In this document: in pieces, positions 38,298 through 50,704 of the stretch
Layout: every line of letters starts with the position of its first letter
Numbering within the stretch: position 1 is the stretch's first letter
DNA from: Cheilinus undulatus
Taxonomy: Eukaryota; Chordata; Actinopteri; Labriformes; Labridae
NCBI RefSeq assembly: GCF_018320785.1
Contig: NC_054875.1
Location: forward strand, 3,105,001-3,169,000
Direction of reading: 5' to 3'
DNA: 64,000 nt
Translations under genes and position numbers: made by a program
Notes under the pieces: model-generated
What the model saw: the letters and a program-made list of their open reading frames with translations, nothing else
Databases searched by the model: none
Told to the model about the DNA's origin: nothing

Positions 38298-38304
38298 CTT
38301 TATA
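38298..38304 (-). promoter_or_regulatory. pdyn: pdyn TATA box
   Basis: CTTTATA on the plus strand reads TATAAAG on the minus strand, a good TATA box at the right distance from the inferred first exon. Confidence 0.55.
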
Positions 38305-38309
38305 TCTGT

Positions 38310-39220
38310 TGTGTCACCGAGCAGCTCCTGACAGGGACCAATGAGAGGGATCCACTGTGCGTAAATAATCCAACCAGCACCTCCTCCGAGCTTCAGGAGT
38401 TTCATCAACGCCCACACAGAAGGTATAGGAGCAGCAGCAGCGCAGCGGTTCGTCCCATCATCATCATCTTCATCATCATTACGTCTCGAGAGTTCTGGAT
38501 CAAACGCCAGGTTGTACATCACTCTGACATCAAGACACAAACTGCTTTTATCACTTCAAAAAGAGACAGGGAGAAAAACCTACAGCAGGGATGGAGACAT
38601 GTCTTTGAGTTCATCTGTGACATGAACTGGGAATGGATCCAAAATTTCAGGGATGAATGATCTGACTGATTATTATTTATAAATCTGATCAGGTTAAATC
38701 TGAGCAGCTCTACAGCTGCCAGAACGCTGTCCCTACTTTCCAATGAGATCAAGAAAGCTTTGATGGATTGTCTTCAAACTTCTGCAGCTCTGACTCAAGG
38801 ACAATTTGATAATTACTTGGAGGTCAAAGGTCGATGGGCCTCTTTCACTGCCATCTTCTTAAGCCTTTTATAAATCTGCCCTTGAAGTTTCTAAGAGAAA
38901 CCTCTGTTACATTCATGTGTTCTGAGCTGTGTTCTTACAGTGATGCATGCCGTCCTCATAAGCTGCATGCTTGTGCTCGTTTTACCTGATTAGCAAAGGA
39001 ACATGGCATGTTTATGCCCATATAAGGACACAAGACTGTAGGGCTGTGTGCAAACAAGGAAATGAGAAGAGAAGTAAGAAGATGTAAGTGATACCTAAAT
39101 TAAAATTAAAACAAAAGCACACTTATGCATATTTGTCACTAAAATGTTTCAGATCATCAGACTTTAGACAAAGTTAACCAGAGTAAATGCAGTTTATAAA
39201 TGCTGGTTTCATTTATGAAG
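38310..39220. other. intergenic DNA upstream of pdyn
   Basis: Contains a short (ATC)n run at about 38455-38480. I recognise no gene or element. Confidence 0.45.
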
Positions 39221-39224
39221 GGAT

Positions 39225-39376
39225 AAAGCCATCCAAACCTACCTGCCCCTATGTGAAAAAGTCATCACCTCCTAAACCTAATAACTGGTTGTTCCATCCT
39301 TGGCACCAACAACTGAAGCAAGTGTTTGTGATAACTGTCAGTGAGTCAGTGCTTGGTTGGGACATTTCACTTGAGT
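39225..39376 (-). mobile_element. Tc1-like transposon, outer fragment (left part)
   Basis: CCTATGTGAAAAAGTCATC, CCTAATAACTGGTTGT and CTTGGCACCAACAACTG are recognisable terminal-region words of a widespread fish Tc1-like element. The sequence resumes at about 40335, so roughly 0.96 kb has been inserted between. Confidence 0.5.
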
Positions 39377-39418
39377 TCTCTTGAGTCTCTGCCACGGACA
39401 TCTTCGTACGAGGCTACA

Positions 39419-39965
39419 TACAGCGCTTGACAAATATATTAGACCACCCTAACCCTGACCAAAGTAAGGTTTATGCCACAGCTGCCCTAAATTAACAGCA
39501 TTGGTAATTACCAAAATCATTTTTTATGTCCCTGCAATAGTTAATACACCAATATGTAGAAGATCTTTAACCCAAATGATATTTTTAATGCTAAAATAGA
39601 ATTATTATTGTTATCCATGAATTTTCAAATGTACTGATTTACAAAAAAACTGAAAAAATAGTAAAGCACATTAATATTTCTTGATGAATATGTCAAATTA
39701 TAGTTATTTACTTGCATTCCTGAACAGAAAAATGAGTTTTAGTGGTTGAATGTTATGCTTGATTCATTTCTGATTTCTCAGAGAAGCCCAGTGAGCCGGC
39801 TCAAATTTGGGTGAATTCAGTTTGAAATTCCTCATTCCTGTTCAAAATGGTAAAACGTGGAGAGCTCAGTGAAAATGAAAGAGTCCGCATTAAAGCCCTT
39901 CATGATGCTGGATGGTCTCTGAGACAGATATGACAGGTGGTCTAATACATTTGTTCAGCGCTGTA
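39419..39965 (+). mobile_element. Tc1/mariner MITE with a transposase start remnant
   Basis: Ends are inverted repeats of about 30 bp: TACAGCGCTTGACAAATA... on the left and its near complement, TTTGTTCAGCGCTGTA, on the right, bounded by TA as expected for Tc1/mariner. Near the right end MVKRGELSENERVRIKALHD is readable in the plus direction from about 39849, the start of a Tc1-type DNA-binding domain, then a stop. It is a deletion derivative. Confidence 0.7.
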
Positions 39966-40334
39966 CGTCTGCTGTTTCCTTGCTGGAGTGTGACGTGATT
40001 TGTGTCGTGCGCAGGTGTGATGGATCGCGTACAAACCAATAGGTTGTCCGGATGGTATTATATTTATACTTCTCATCCGACCACAATCAAATTCACTCTA
40101 TCCGGATGGCGCGATTTATCTGGATAGGTTTTTGGGTTGTTTATTTGTGTTTTTTTGAACGATGACGGAATGAAAACAAGTTGAAATGAAACAAGAGTAA
40201 CAAGGCTATTTTTAAAATGTAAGGAGTAGAAGTAAAAGTAGGCTGAAAAATAATTACTCCAGTAAAGTATAGGTACCCAAAATTTCTTCTGAAGTAAGGT
40301 AATGAAGTATTTGTACTTAGTTACTTGATACTTC

Positions 40335-41100
40335 TGTGCAGAATTGTCTTAATTCAGCCACTTTGGAGGGTTTTCCAGCATGAACAGCCTGTTTAAGGTC
40401 ACACCACAGCATCTCAGTCAGATTTAAGTCCAGACTTTAACTAGACCAGTACCTCCAGAATGCTCCAGAACCTTTATTTAGTTTTTAGTCCATTCAGAAG
40501 TGGACTTGCTGGAGTGTTTGGGATCATCGCCCTGCTCCAGAAACCAAGTGGTCTTGATCTTGAGGTCATGAACTGATGGCAGAACATTCTCCTTCAGGAT
40601 TTTCTGGTAGAGAGCAGAATTCATGGTTCTAGTGGTCCAGGTCCAGACGGTCACACTACCACCACCGTGTTTGTCTGTTGGTCTGATGTTCTTCTGATGA
40701 AACGCTGTTAGTTTGACTCCTGATGGAACAGGACACACACTTTCCAAAACTTCTGTCTGGTTAGTCCTCAGGATATTTTCCCAGAAGTCTCAGGGATCAT
40801 CAGGATGTTTTTTGTTTTTTATTGCTCAGCAGTTTTGTTGAATCATGAACTCTGACCTTAACCGAGTCAGTGAGGCCTGCAGGTCTTTAAATGTTGTTCT
40901 GGGATCTTCTGGGACTTCCTGGATGAGCTTTTGGAGTCATTTTGATAGGCTGGACACTCCTGGAAAGGTTCGCTACTGTTCCAGGTTCTCTCCATTTGTG
41001 GATAATGGCTCTCACCGTGGTTGACTGGAGTCCCGAAGCTTTAGCAATGGCTGGCTGGGTGTGGATAGTGAAGTTGAAAAATAAATGGTCTGAAATCATT
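40335..41100 (-). mobile_element. Tc1-like transposase remnants
   Basis: Minus-strand frame 40747-40478 shows HGGGSVTVW, TMNSALYQKILKENV and DDPKHSSKSTSEW, the central catalytic region of a Tc1 transposase (the usual N-D-PKH is D-D-PKH here). Frame 41099-40887 shows AIAKASGLQSTTVRAIIHKW, a helix-turn-helix part. The two are out of frame with each other and separated by a decayed stretch. Confidence 0.75.
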
Positions 41101-41299
41101 TATGAATTTTCACAGTGGTCTGGTTTGTAGACGACCTGAAGACTCACACGTTTCCTCTTGGAAGCACATTTTCACCTTTAAATGTCTTTCAGAGCTCCGT
41201 AATAACACTGACACACCCGCTCCACTCTTAATAAGCACAAATATTAAAACAGCGATGAATCCTTGTGAGTTTCTGGTTGGTCCATGTCCCTCTACCTTC

Positions 41300-42540
41300 T
41301 AGACTGGAGCACATGTCTGATTCTTGATTCTCTGGTAAACACTGGTACATCTGCCACCAAAGATACAGAACATAATCTTTTATTCTTTGAGGGATAAATG
41401 AACATCGCCCCCGCTCTTCAGCAGATATCCACCTACTGTCCATCATCCATGTGGTCATAAACACCTTCAGGTGGCTTTGTGCTCAAACAAGGAGAACTGA
41501 GCGCGCTCAGTGCGGTACAGTGAAATTATTTATACATGACAGTTCAGCCTCATTGTGTTTCAAGGTTAAAGCCTGTAGAGTCTCAGCGACAGAGCCAGGT
41601 TTAACTGTAGGATGGAACTTTCTGTTCTGCAGCCAAGAAACAAGGAGAGACCTTGGGAGATGAAGAGCACAAAAAAGCTGGGACGGACAACAGGAGCACG
41701 GGCTTTTCATAGGAATGATGACTGGGATCAACTTTTCATCACTTCCTCTGCTGTGGTTCAGTCAAGGTGATGCTGACAAAATGTACTAATCGCTGTTGCT
41801 CCTGTTAAACCTGTGCAAAATTTCACCCCTGAAAATTTCTGGAGAATTTCAGACTGGATGTCTCTTAACTATCCTGCAGGAAGTTGTTCTTTTCTGCACT
41901 GAACAACAGGAGACTTTCTCTCAGACATGAGTGATGGTGAAAGAGTCTGACGTGTTGACGGTGATTTAAACCATTATTTAAAGCTTTATACCAGAGCTAC
42001 ATGTAGTTTGACGTATTTACAGCAGCAACAAAAGAGTGTAGAAGAACATACCGATGAACAGTAACAATACAGCCTCATATCACACACACAGTTCACTCTC
42101 ATCACCCAACCACTCTTATATAACTCCATCACTCACTTACAGACTACCGGATGTTTCCTGCTGTGTTCACCCGGCCTTCGTGCAGACATTTTACCAGGAG
42201 GCTGCAGGAGAACTCCAGCTAAAGTTGGGATCAAGATTCCAGCGTTTTGCACCCACACATGCTGCGAGGATGATCACACCTACCTATTACTGAGCGTGGA
42301 TCAGTCACTGCTAGGTGTGTGAGGCTGGTTGGGTTTGATTACCACTGATTGGGGCCAGGTGTGGTGAGGTTTTATATAGTCTTCTCATTACCTCACCATT
42401 AGTGAGCGCATCTCCATCTGTGTTTGTTTCCTAACGCCTTACAGAGAGTATTTTCTGTGATTTACCAGTTGCAGTTGAAGTTGATTAATGCTGGAGGCCC
42501 ATTTATTTAATTTTACTTTGGTCTTGTGATCTCATAAGCC
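41300..42540. other. no gene recognised
   Basis: Short open frames only. A block near 41990-42055 (GCTACATGTAGTTTGACGTA and following) is related to 15968-16020 in the rhoA 3' UTR, so part of it is an unnamed repeat. Confidence 0.4.
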
Positions 42541-42548
42541 ACAGATCA

Positions 42549-43605
42549 TCAACTGGCGGCCCAAGGGCCAAATCAGGCCCCCCAAAGCTTCCTGTCCGGC
42601 CCCCAGAAGATCATTAAGTTCAGAAAAGGAGGAAAAGAAGATGTTCTGGTTTTAGGAGTGTCTTTTGGCTTCAAATGTCTGCAGCTGTTAACTCCATCCA
42701 AAAACATGACTACTGATAGTTTAAGAGACCTGTTTTTACAGAAATTCACTCGCCACACATAATTAGTAAATTTATTTTTAAAAATGGGTTAAGGCTGGCA
42801 GAAAGTTGCAAAAATGGCCAGAGTAAGTGAAAAAAAGGGGTTAGAAAGTGGCAAAATGGGTTGTGGAGAGACACAAAGGGGCAAAAATGTGCAGGAAAAG
42901 AGGTTAAAATGTGGCCAAAAAAATTGGTAAAAGGAAAAACGAGGCAAAAAGTATAAAAATGGAGTTAGTAGTGGCAAAAATGTTGCAAAAAGTAGTGAGA
43001 AAGGGTTAAAAAGTGGCAAAAATGAATACTAGAGTGGCACAAAGGGGCAAAAATGTGCAGGAAAAGGGGGTTAGAGAAAAGAAAAATCGTTTTAAAGAGC
43101 AAAAAGGTATTAAAAAATGAGTTTAAAGTAGCAAAAATAGTGCAAAAATAGCCTGGGAAAGTTGCAAAAAATGGGTTAAAGAGTGTCAAAATGGGCAAAA
43201 GTGGCAAAAATAGTTTTAAAAGTGGCAGAAACGATCAAAATTCAGCTGAGGGGCAGAAAATGTTGCAGAAATGTCCAAATGAAGTAATGAAAGAGGTTAA
43301 AAGTGTTAGAAATGAATTAATATTAGTACTTAGCCACAACTAGGGAGGGCCCATTATTTGGGACTTTCAGTTCCGTGGGCTGGCCTGTCCCCTTGTGGCC
43401 TTCTGCATTACAGATAACATGGATGGATCTCGCTGTAATACCTAAAAATTTCCTCCATTTTGAAAAGAAATATAAATACTAATACAATCATATTTTAATC
43501 AGACCAAAATATTGATTTAATTTTTGTTTATTTGAAAGTCCGGCCCCCAGAGTCTCTGTGGAGACTAAATCTGGCCCCTGTGCAGATGTGGTTGATGACC
43601 CCTGT
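42549..43605 (-). mobile_element. non-autonomous hAT-like element, family III
   Basis: The left end CAGATCATCAACTGG and right end GTTGATGACCCCTG are inverted counterparts. Next to them are GGCGGCCCAAGGGCC and TCTGGCCCCTGTGCAG. Flanks ATAAGCCA and TTAGGCCT agree at only five of eight bases, so the target duplication is doubtful. The interior repeats TGGCAAAAATG, GGGTTAAAAAGTGG and related words, the complement of the interiors of families I and II. Confidence 0.6.
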
Positions 43606-43606
43606 T

Positions 43607-44160
43607 AGGCCTTTCAGACCGGCAGGGCTCTGTGCCGGTTCCGGTTCCTGAACCTAATATTGAACTGGCCGGCGTGTTCAAACTGGGAAAAAGTTGGTTC
43701 TGAACCTGAAAAGTTGGTTCTCAGCTGGAACCAAAAATAGTTGGTTCTTTCTTGGGAACCGTGACATCATCAGTGGGCGTGTCACTTTCTAGGTTGTGAA
43801 AACGAGCCGAAAATGGAGCAAAAGTGGTCTGCTGGGGAGACAAAATGATTGGTTGTGATCTGGAGAGTAGAACGAGGAAGAGCACGTTATATGTCGAACT
43901 TGTGAAGCGATAGTGAAGGCTGGGCTCACCTGAACACCATAAATCACTGATTTACTCAAGAAACTGAAGAAGGAATACCAGGACAGCAGGAAAGACTTGG
44001 AGCTGGACATGGTGATGTCCATCATGACCCCCCCACTTTGGTTCTCCTTAAACTGAAGTGAATGCGGGCTGGTTCACCAGAAAGCACCAAGGCTCTGAGA
44101 CTCCAGAATGAAACCAGAACCAGAACCAGAACCAGAACTGTGTCTGTCTGAAAACACCTT
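43607..44160. mobile_element. possible PIF/Harbinger-like MITE
   Basis: GGCCTTTCAGACCGG at the left and CTGTCTGAAAACACC at the right are partial inverted repeats. Inside are GGTTCCGGTTCCTGAACC and (CCAGAA)n-type stretches. Superfamily assignment is a guess from the look of the ends. Confidence 0.35.
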
Positions 44161-44603
44161 CAGTGTTTCATCTGAGGACAGCTTCCCCCTTCTCAGTACC
44201 ATCTAAGTAGGTTAGATTTTTAGTTCTGGTTTGCTACCAATTAGCTTTAAGGTTTTTTTTTCTTTTCCCAAATATGGCGTGTGATTTCAGTGGTTATTCT
44301 TCTGGGATAACTTGCAATTGCGTCCCATTTCTCCCCTTTTCTGACACATGCACATGCTCGCTTCCAAACTCCTGGATATTTTCAGGATTTTTGTGTAAGT
44401 GTGAAAGAACTCTGTAGAGCAGGGGAGTCAATCTCATACTGGGTCTGGGCCAGATGTAGTCCAATGAGGCGTCCTGTAGTAACATTAATGGACCAAGCAC
44501 ATAGGCTGCTGGATGATTTTAGTCAGACCAAGCACCATCAGTGAGAGCTCCATACGCGCATAAAAATGTTTATTAGAAACTTTAGATAGGGGACATTGGT
44601 GGG

Positions 44604-46256
44604 CAGTGTTGGGGGTAACGTGTTACAGAGTAATCTGTTAGAGCTGTGGTTCTCAACCTTGGGGTCGGGACCCCATTCGGGGGGGTCACCAGATGTCTTG
44701 AAAACAACTACGAATATTTCTTAAATCACACTGTTGCCACTTTACAAACAATTTGACCAATTTTTAACCATTTTTCATGACTTTTTAACACCAAATCTGC
44801 CAATTTTAGCACATTTTTTTTTCCACTTAAAACCCATTTGTGTCAATTTTCCACCACTTTTTTCTGCCTGTTTTTGTCACTTCTAAACTGATTCTTGCCA
44901 TTTTCTGCCTATTGTTGCATCATTATTGACACTATTAACCACTTTTTACACCCCCCCCCCCCTTTTTTTTTTTTAAAACAATTTTAACCACAGTTATCCC
45001 ATTTTTGGCAGTTTATATAAATTTTTCATCCCAGTCCAACAAATTTCCCTCAGTTTTTTTGCACTTTAAAGCCATTTCAGCCACTGTTTAATGCACTTTT
45101 ACCACTTTTGTACCCATTGTTGCCAATTTAATCCATTTTTGGTTATTTTTTTGGCCACTTTTATATAATTTTTGCCCCTTTTAACCCATTTATGTTCTTT
45201 AAAAATCCAATTTCAACACCCTTTTCACCATTTTTTTGCCAGTATTCACTAATTTAAGCATTTTTTTTTACCATTTAAATTTATTATTATCATTATTATT
45301 TTTAACAAAAGTTATTTCATTTTAAGCTTAACTTCCCAAGTGACCATGGTTTTGCTGACCTTCATGGCCCTCAGTTTGGCTGGATCCCAGGAACCTTCCC
45401 CTTTATCCCTCCTATGGACGGCCTTGTCTCCACATGACTACTCTTGAATGTGCACAGCTGTTCAGCCACCTCCAGGTCCAGTGGGGTTCCCCGGTCTCTG
45501 GCACCTTTGTTTTGGGGGTCCTGGGCTGAAAAGGTTGAGAACCACTGCGTTGGGGCGCTCTGAATCCGTTACTGAAAGAAAAATCCCAAATGTCCTCTCT
45601 CTTGCATGGCTTTAAAAAAGAGAAAGAATAAAAGGAAGCTCCTTGGAGCGTCTGCTCTGTTTGTCCTTCTCTCTTCCTGTAGCCATGTTGGCATGTGGCG
45701 CTGTGTCAGCGGAAGGTAAACATTCTGTGCCATTACACGCACATTGTTAGCTTGTTGAACCAACAAGATGGCAGAGAGGACAGCAGGCCACTGAGGAATT
45801 ATCCCCATTATGCTGGATTTTTGGATAAAAGGGACAAGAACAGCATCCTGGTGAAACGGAAGTTTAAAAGCTCTGTTTGCTTTCATTGAATCAGCTGTTC
45901 AGCTGTTCCAATTACGCGCTGTTATTACACACAGCGTTGGAGTGATTCTGTCTGCCTCTGCTCAGCTTGTTGTCTGATTGTGAGCATGTTAAAGAGCTGG
46001 TTTTCCTGTCTGTCAGCGGTGTTCTCAGGCTGCACAGATACAGACTATGGGCTGTAAATTAGGCTCTACACTGGCATTAGAGTCTGCACATTCAAATGCA
46101 GGCGTGCGGTTATTATCTGTAGTTTTTACAACCAACGAGTGGAACGATTGGCTAAAGAGTTTTAATATTTAGTAACGCAAAAGTACTCCAACGCGTTAGT
46201 TTTGGTAACGCAGTAACGTAACGAGTTAGTTTCAGAAGTAACGCTACCCAGCTCTG
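44604..46256. mobile_element. hAT-like element, family IV, split by a family I hAT
   Basis: The left end CAGTGTTGGGGGTAACG and right end CGCTACCCAGCTCTG are inverted counterparts. Flanks TTGGTGGG (44596-44603) and ATGGTGGG (46257-46264) match at seven of eight bases. The interior right part has repeated GTAACG words. It is interrupted by 44644-45547. Confidence 0.65.
44644..45547 (+). mobile_element. non-autonomous hAT-like element, family I, copy 3
   Basis: Ends CTGTGGTTCTCAACC and GGTTGAGAACCACTG, with the family blocks GGGGTCGGGACCCCA and GGGGGTCCTGGGCTG. Flanking octamers agree only partly (TGTTAGAG and CGTTGGGG). The interior holds the usual TTTTTGCCA/AACCCA words and a C/T homopolymer run near 44950. 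It is nested inside the family IV element. Confidence 0.7.
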
Positions 46257-46347
46257 ATGGTGGGGCACCAATCGGCCCTCACTAGTACACAAAACCCCAA
46301 TACACTTGAACTCCTTCACTTGAGGCAGAGATTCACTCCTTAAACCA

Positions 46348-47130
46348 CAGGTGTCAAACTCAAGGCCTGGGGGCCAAATCCGGCCCATGGAACGATTATA
46401 TCCGGCCTGCAAGATCAGATCATATTTGTATTCTTATTGGTCCACCAGTATGAGGTCTGCAGATTTCCTCCAGTATAAAAATGTAAACTTCAACATGATT
46501 ATCAAAAATATCCTTGTTAAGCTGTAAAAATCTGAAAAAGTAACAGTAAAAAATATTAGATAAAAAGTCCAGAATGTGGGGGAAGAAAAATTAATTTGTG
46601 TTTTATTTCATATTTTCAATTTTGCATCTCATGATGACGACTCAAACTCATGATTTTGACTTTCATTTCATGCTTTGACCTTTTCAACTCATAATTTGGA
46701 TTTTATATGTCACATCTTTATCTTTTAGATTCACAATTTTAAATTTAAGTCATATTTTGACCTTTTCAATTCTTACTTTGGCTTTTTAATCCCATATTTT
46801 GACTTTTAAAAACATGATTTCAATTTTTCTCATATTTTGACATTTTAAATTCCTAATTTTTACTTTTTATTTCATATTTTGACCTTTTACACTCCCAGTT
46901 TTGAATTTAAATCATATTTTTAACTTTATAAGTCATCATTTTGAATTCTACCTAATTTTGATTTTTTCAAATCCTAATTTTGGGGTTTTCAATCCAACAT
47001 TTTGACCTATCAGACTCACAATTTAAAAATTTTAAGACATAATTGACTTTTAAACTCCTGATTTCAAATTGGATCTCATATTTTGACCTTCCAAACTTAT
47101 GATTTCAACTTTCTCCTCATGTATTTGTGC
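46348..47130. mobile_element. element with CAGGTGTCAAACTCAAGG end and ~36-bp minisatellite interior
   Basis: Begins CAGGTGTCAAACTCAAGGCC, then CCAAATCCGGCCC, a well-known fish repeat terminus. From about 46600 the interior is a degenerate array with words CATATTTTGACCTTTT and ACTCATAATTTTGA repeating about every 30-40 bp. The far end is not recognisable. A related array in the opposite orientation is at 58735-59340. Confidence 0.5.
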
Positions 47131-48200
47131 TTTAAAAACATTATTTTTCTGGGCTACTGCCAAACAGGGGATGTATATTCTTAAATAACCTCTGACCAAA
47201 GCAACAATTAGTATTTTTATTTATGCAGCAGTAGGCCCTATATATAGCCTTCTTAAAAATGCCAATCCTTTTTCCTAAAAGTCGAGGTGTGGACAGCTCT
47301 TCAGACGCTACATAAGAAGAGCTTTATCAGCGTGTTTAGACTTACTGATAGATAAGGATGTGTTTTATGTTAGGATGTTCAGACAGAGGAGGTAGCTGTG
47401 AAAATGGATGCAGAATCTGTGGTGTTTCTAGCAGCTGTAATCCATCCTGTCTTCAGCCCATCAACACTTTAGTCCAGAGTATGACAGTCTCACAGGAAGT
47501 GGACAGCAGGCGGTGAAATCAACAGTTTCTATGAGACACTAATGATTATGAAGACATCTGAAATACACACAGGCTAAATTCTTCCTGTGTCTTTCTTAAA
47601 AAGTCTGTAAAGTCCTCCAGAAGAAGAAACGATGAATGATGGAACATTTTTCACCCTTCAGTCCCCAAACAGCAGCATCACTGCTCCAGACTCATCACAG
47701 ACATGAAACTGTCCGTACTTTAGTGGATGTGTAGGCAGAAGGATTCTCCTCCACTGTAGATAAACTGGTCTGTAAACATCACTGAAGCTGAGCTCTGACC
47801 GGCTCGTCTCTGAGTTTACTGTTTAAATAACACCTCTGTGCTGTAGGAGGGCCCACAGTGACAAAAACATACAGACTAATGAGAATCTGTTTCTCTGCTG
47901 TTGTCAGGTGACGTAAACATGCAGCATCGATGATGGAGGACTGAATGCATGAATCCACGTAGTCTTCAACCGTAGCTGCTACTGTCCTAAACTCTTTTTG
48001 CCCTCCAGGCCTCTGTGACTGAAACCTCACTGGACACGCTGTGGTATATTTTAAATGCTGTGAAATAACACTGAAGAACCACAAATCTGTGTTGATAACA
48101 AACATGTTAGTTGATGTTTAATCCATCTAAGGGCTGATGGTTAACCAACAAAGCTCCAACTAGCCACTGATCTCAGATTCAGTCTGGACTAGAGTTCTCC
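47131..48200. other. no gene recognised
   Basis: The longest minus-strand frame (48105-47779) has no feature I recognise and no splice context. I regard it as chance. Confidence 0.4.
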
Positions 48201-48214
48201 AGAAGGCATGAAGG

Positions 48215-50698
48215 TTGGAAGTGGCAAAAATTTGATAAAAACAGCACAAATGGGTTTAAGTGACAAAGATGGGCCTAGATAGTGGTAAAAGGGAGTTAAA
48301 CTGTGGCTAAAATGGCTTTAAATTGGCAAAATGGGAGGACATTTTATAAAATGGGATGAAAAATTGTTATAAACTGGCAAAAATGGTTAACTGAGAAAGA
48401 AAAAAATATGCAGATATTGGCAGAAATTGGTTACACTACCAAAATGGGGCACATCAAATCAATCAATCAAACTTTATTTATAAAGCACCTTTCAAACAAA
48501 TTCAATTGCAGTTCAAAGTGCTTTCCAGGGTTGTACAAAAGTGACTGACAAAAAATATAATGGTAAAAAAAGATTTAGAGACTAATGCACACACAAGTAG
48601 TTCACTAAAACAATTAAAAAGATGAAAGATATGAAAAGAGACACAGAGAAAAGACAAATCAGAAAAGGGAAGAATTTATAAAATAAGAAACATTAAAATT
48701 TGCATAAAAACAGTGAAGGTTAAAATAAAACAATGATAAAACATTTAACATCCCAAATAATTCATAGCCTATAAAACTGGAAAATAAAACAGATGATCAT
48801 AACTAGAGTTAAACTCTAAAATTAAGGTTTAAAATTTCTATAAAAAATAGAATAAAACAGAAACAATGATTGTGATAATCTGTATAGTCATAAAAATTAG
48901 ACAGTACTACATAAAAGCCAGACTGAATAAGTGTGCTTTTAGCCTGCGTTTAAAAATCTCAGTATTCTCAGCTCCTCTCAGATCCTCTGGCAGGCCGTTC
49001 CACCGTCTGGGAGCATAAAAACTGAAAGAAGAATCACCGTACTTTTTAGTTCTGCTCTGTGGAACAGCCAAGAGAGAAGCCAGAGGATCTGAGGGTCCGT
49101 CCAGGTTCATAAACTAAAACCATCTCTGATAGGTAGTCTGGGGCGAGGCCATGTAGAGCTTTATAAACTAATAAAAGAATTTTAAAATCAATACGAAAAC
49201 TAACAGGCAACCAGTGCAAGGACTTCAAAATAGGAGTAATATGTGCTCTCCTTCTGGTCCTGGTCAGGACTCTTGCTGCCGAATTCTGGATGAGCTGGAG
49301 CTGATTTATTGTGTTCTTTGGTTGACCAGAGAGGAGAGCGCTACAGTAGTCTGGCCTGTTAGTGATAAAAGCGTGCATTAGTCTCTCAGTTTGGCTCAGA
49401 GAGAGATGGTCTGACTTTTGCAATGTTTTTTAAATGATAAAATTCTGTCTTTGTGACCCCCCACACATGAGCCTTGAAATTAAAATCACAATCAAAGATC
49501 ACCCCAAGGTTTCGTGCTTCTTGACATGGATTTAGTCCTATTTTGTGAAGTTTGGGGGTCAGTTTCTGTCTCTGAGCCTTGGATCCAATAATTAAAACTT
49601 CTATTTTGTCCTGGCTTAGCTGCAACAAATTCAGTGACACCCAGGCTTTTATATCTAAAATACAGCTAAAATGTGAATCTATTTCTGTGGTGTCATCAGG
49701 AGACACGGCCACATAGAGCTGAGTGTCATCAGCATAGCTGTGAAAAGAGATGCCGTGTCTCCTGATGACACCACCCAGGGGTGACATATACAAGTTAAAA
49801 AGTAACGGTCCTAAAATCGATCCTTGTGGTACCCCGCTAGTTACCTCATAGAGTTTGGAGGAATGATCTTCAACAAAAACAAAGAATTTTCTGTCCCTCA
49901 GATATGAGGCAAACCAGTTAAAAACATTTCCAGAGAGGCCTACGTGACTACTTAATCTTTCTAAAAGAATCTGGTGGTCAACAGTGTCGAAAGCAGCACT
50001 GAGGTCAAGCAGTACCAGAACTGATGGCTTATTGTTGTCAAGGTTGATTCTGATGTCAGTAACTGCTTTGAGCAGGGCTGTCTCAGGGCTGTGATGTGTC
50101 CTAAAACCAGATTAAAACATTTCTAATGAGTTGTTTGACTTTAAAAAGGCACTCAGCTGATTAAAAACTACTTTCTCTAAAATTTTGCTTAAAAATGGAA
50201 GATTAGAAATTGGTCTAAAACTACTGAGGGTTAAAATATCTAGGTTCTCTTTCTTTAACTAAGGCTGTCTTAAAATCAGTAGGGAAGACACCAAGCTGTA
50301 AGGAGTGATTTACTATTGCAAGTACATCTTCAAACGCTGAACTAAAAACAGTTTTAAAAAGAGAGAAATGGTGAAATGTGGTTAAAATGGGAAAAATTGG
50401 GAGTTAAAAGGGGTTAAAAGTGGTTAATGATTAAAAGATCAGGTTTCAAAGTGGCAAAAAAAGGCAGAAAAAAGATGGAGAGAGTTTAAAAGTGACAAAA
50501 ATAGGTGCTAAATTTTGAGATGGGTTTAAATTGGTGGGAAAAAAATGATGAAAAGGGGTAAAAAAAATGACAAAATTGGTGTAAAGTGGCAACAGTGTAA
50601 TTCAAAAAATATTCTCATTTTTTTTAGGGCAACTGGAGACCACCTCTCAGTATCTTGCGACCCCCAATGGGGTCCTGACCCTGAGGTTGAGAACCACT
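48215..50698 (-). mobile_element. hAT-like element, family I, inverted, split by a LINE
   Basis: The right edge reads GGTTGAGAACCACTG with GACCCCAATGGGGTCCTGACC next to it, the family I left end on the minus strand. Degenerate TGGCAAAAA/GGGTTTAAG interior words lie at 48220-48450 and again at 50345-50600, on either side of the LINE. The expected opposite terminus near 48200 is missing or too decayed to see. Confidence 0.55.
48453..50340 (-). mobile_element. L2-like (CR1/L2 group) LINE, 5'-truncated, dead
   Basis: Reverse transcriptase blocks are readable on the minus strand: LLDLSAAFDTVDH near 50000, SGVPQGSILGPLL near 49830 and the catalytic box YADDTQLY near 49725. The C-terminal part follows (LIQNSAARVLTRTRR, LHWLPVSFRIDFKILLLVYKALHG, FSFYAPRRWNGLP) down to about 48907. 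At least two frameshifts and stops break the frame. The 3' end has a short (AATC)n tail beside ACTTTATTTATAAAGCAC. No endonuclease domain is visible. It sits inside a hAT element. Confidence 0.85.
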
Positions 50699-50704
50699 GT
50701 TTTA

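Noticed and set aside
47779-48105. 108-codon minus-strand frame
   Set aside because: No recognisable domain or splice context, and it lies in repeat-rich intergenic DNA.
48907-49793. LINE reverse transcriptase frames as a host gene
   Set aside because: The YADD box, the truncated 5' end, frameshifts and the (AATC)n tail show a dead retrotransposon.
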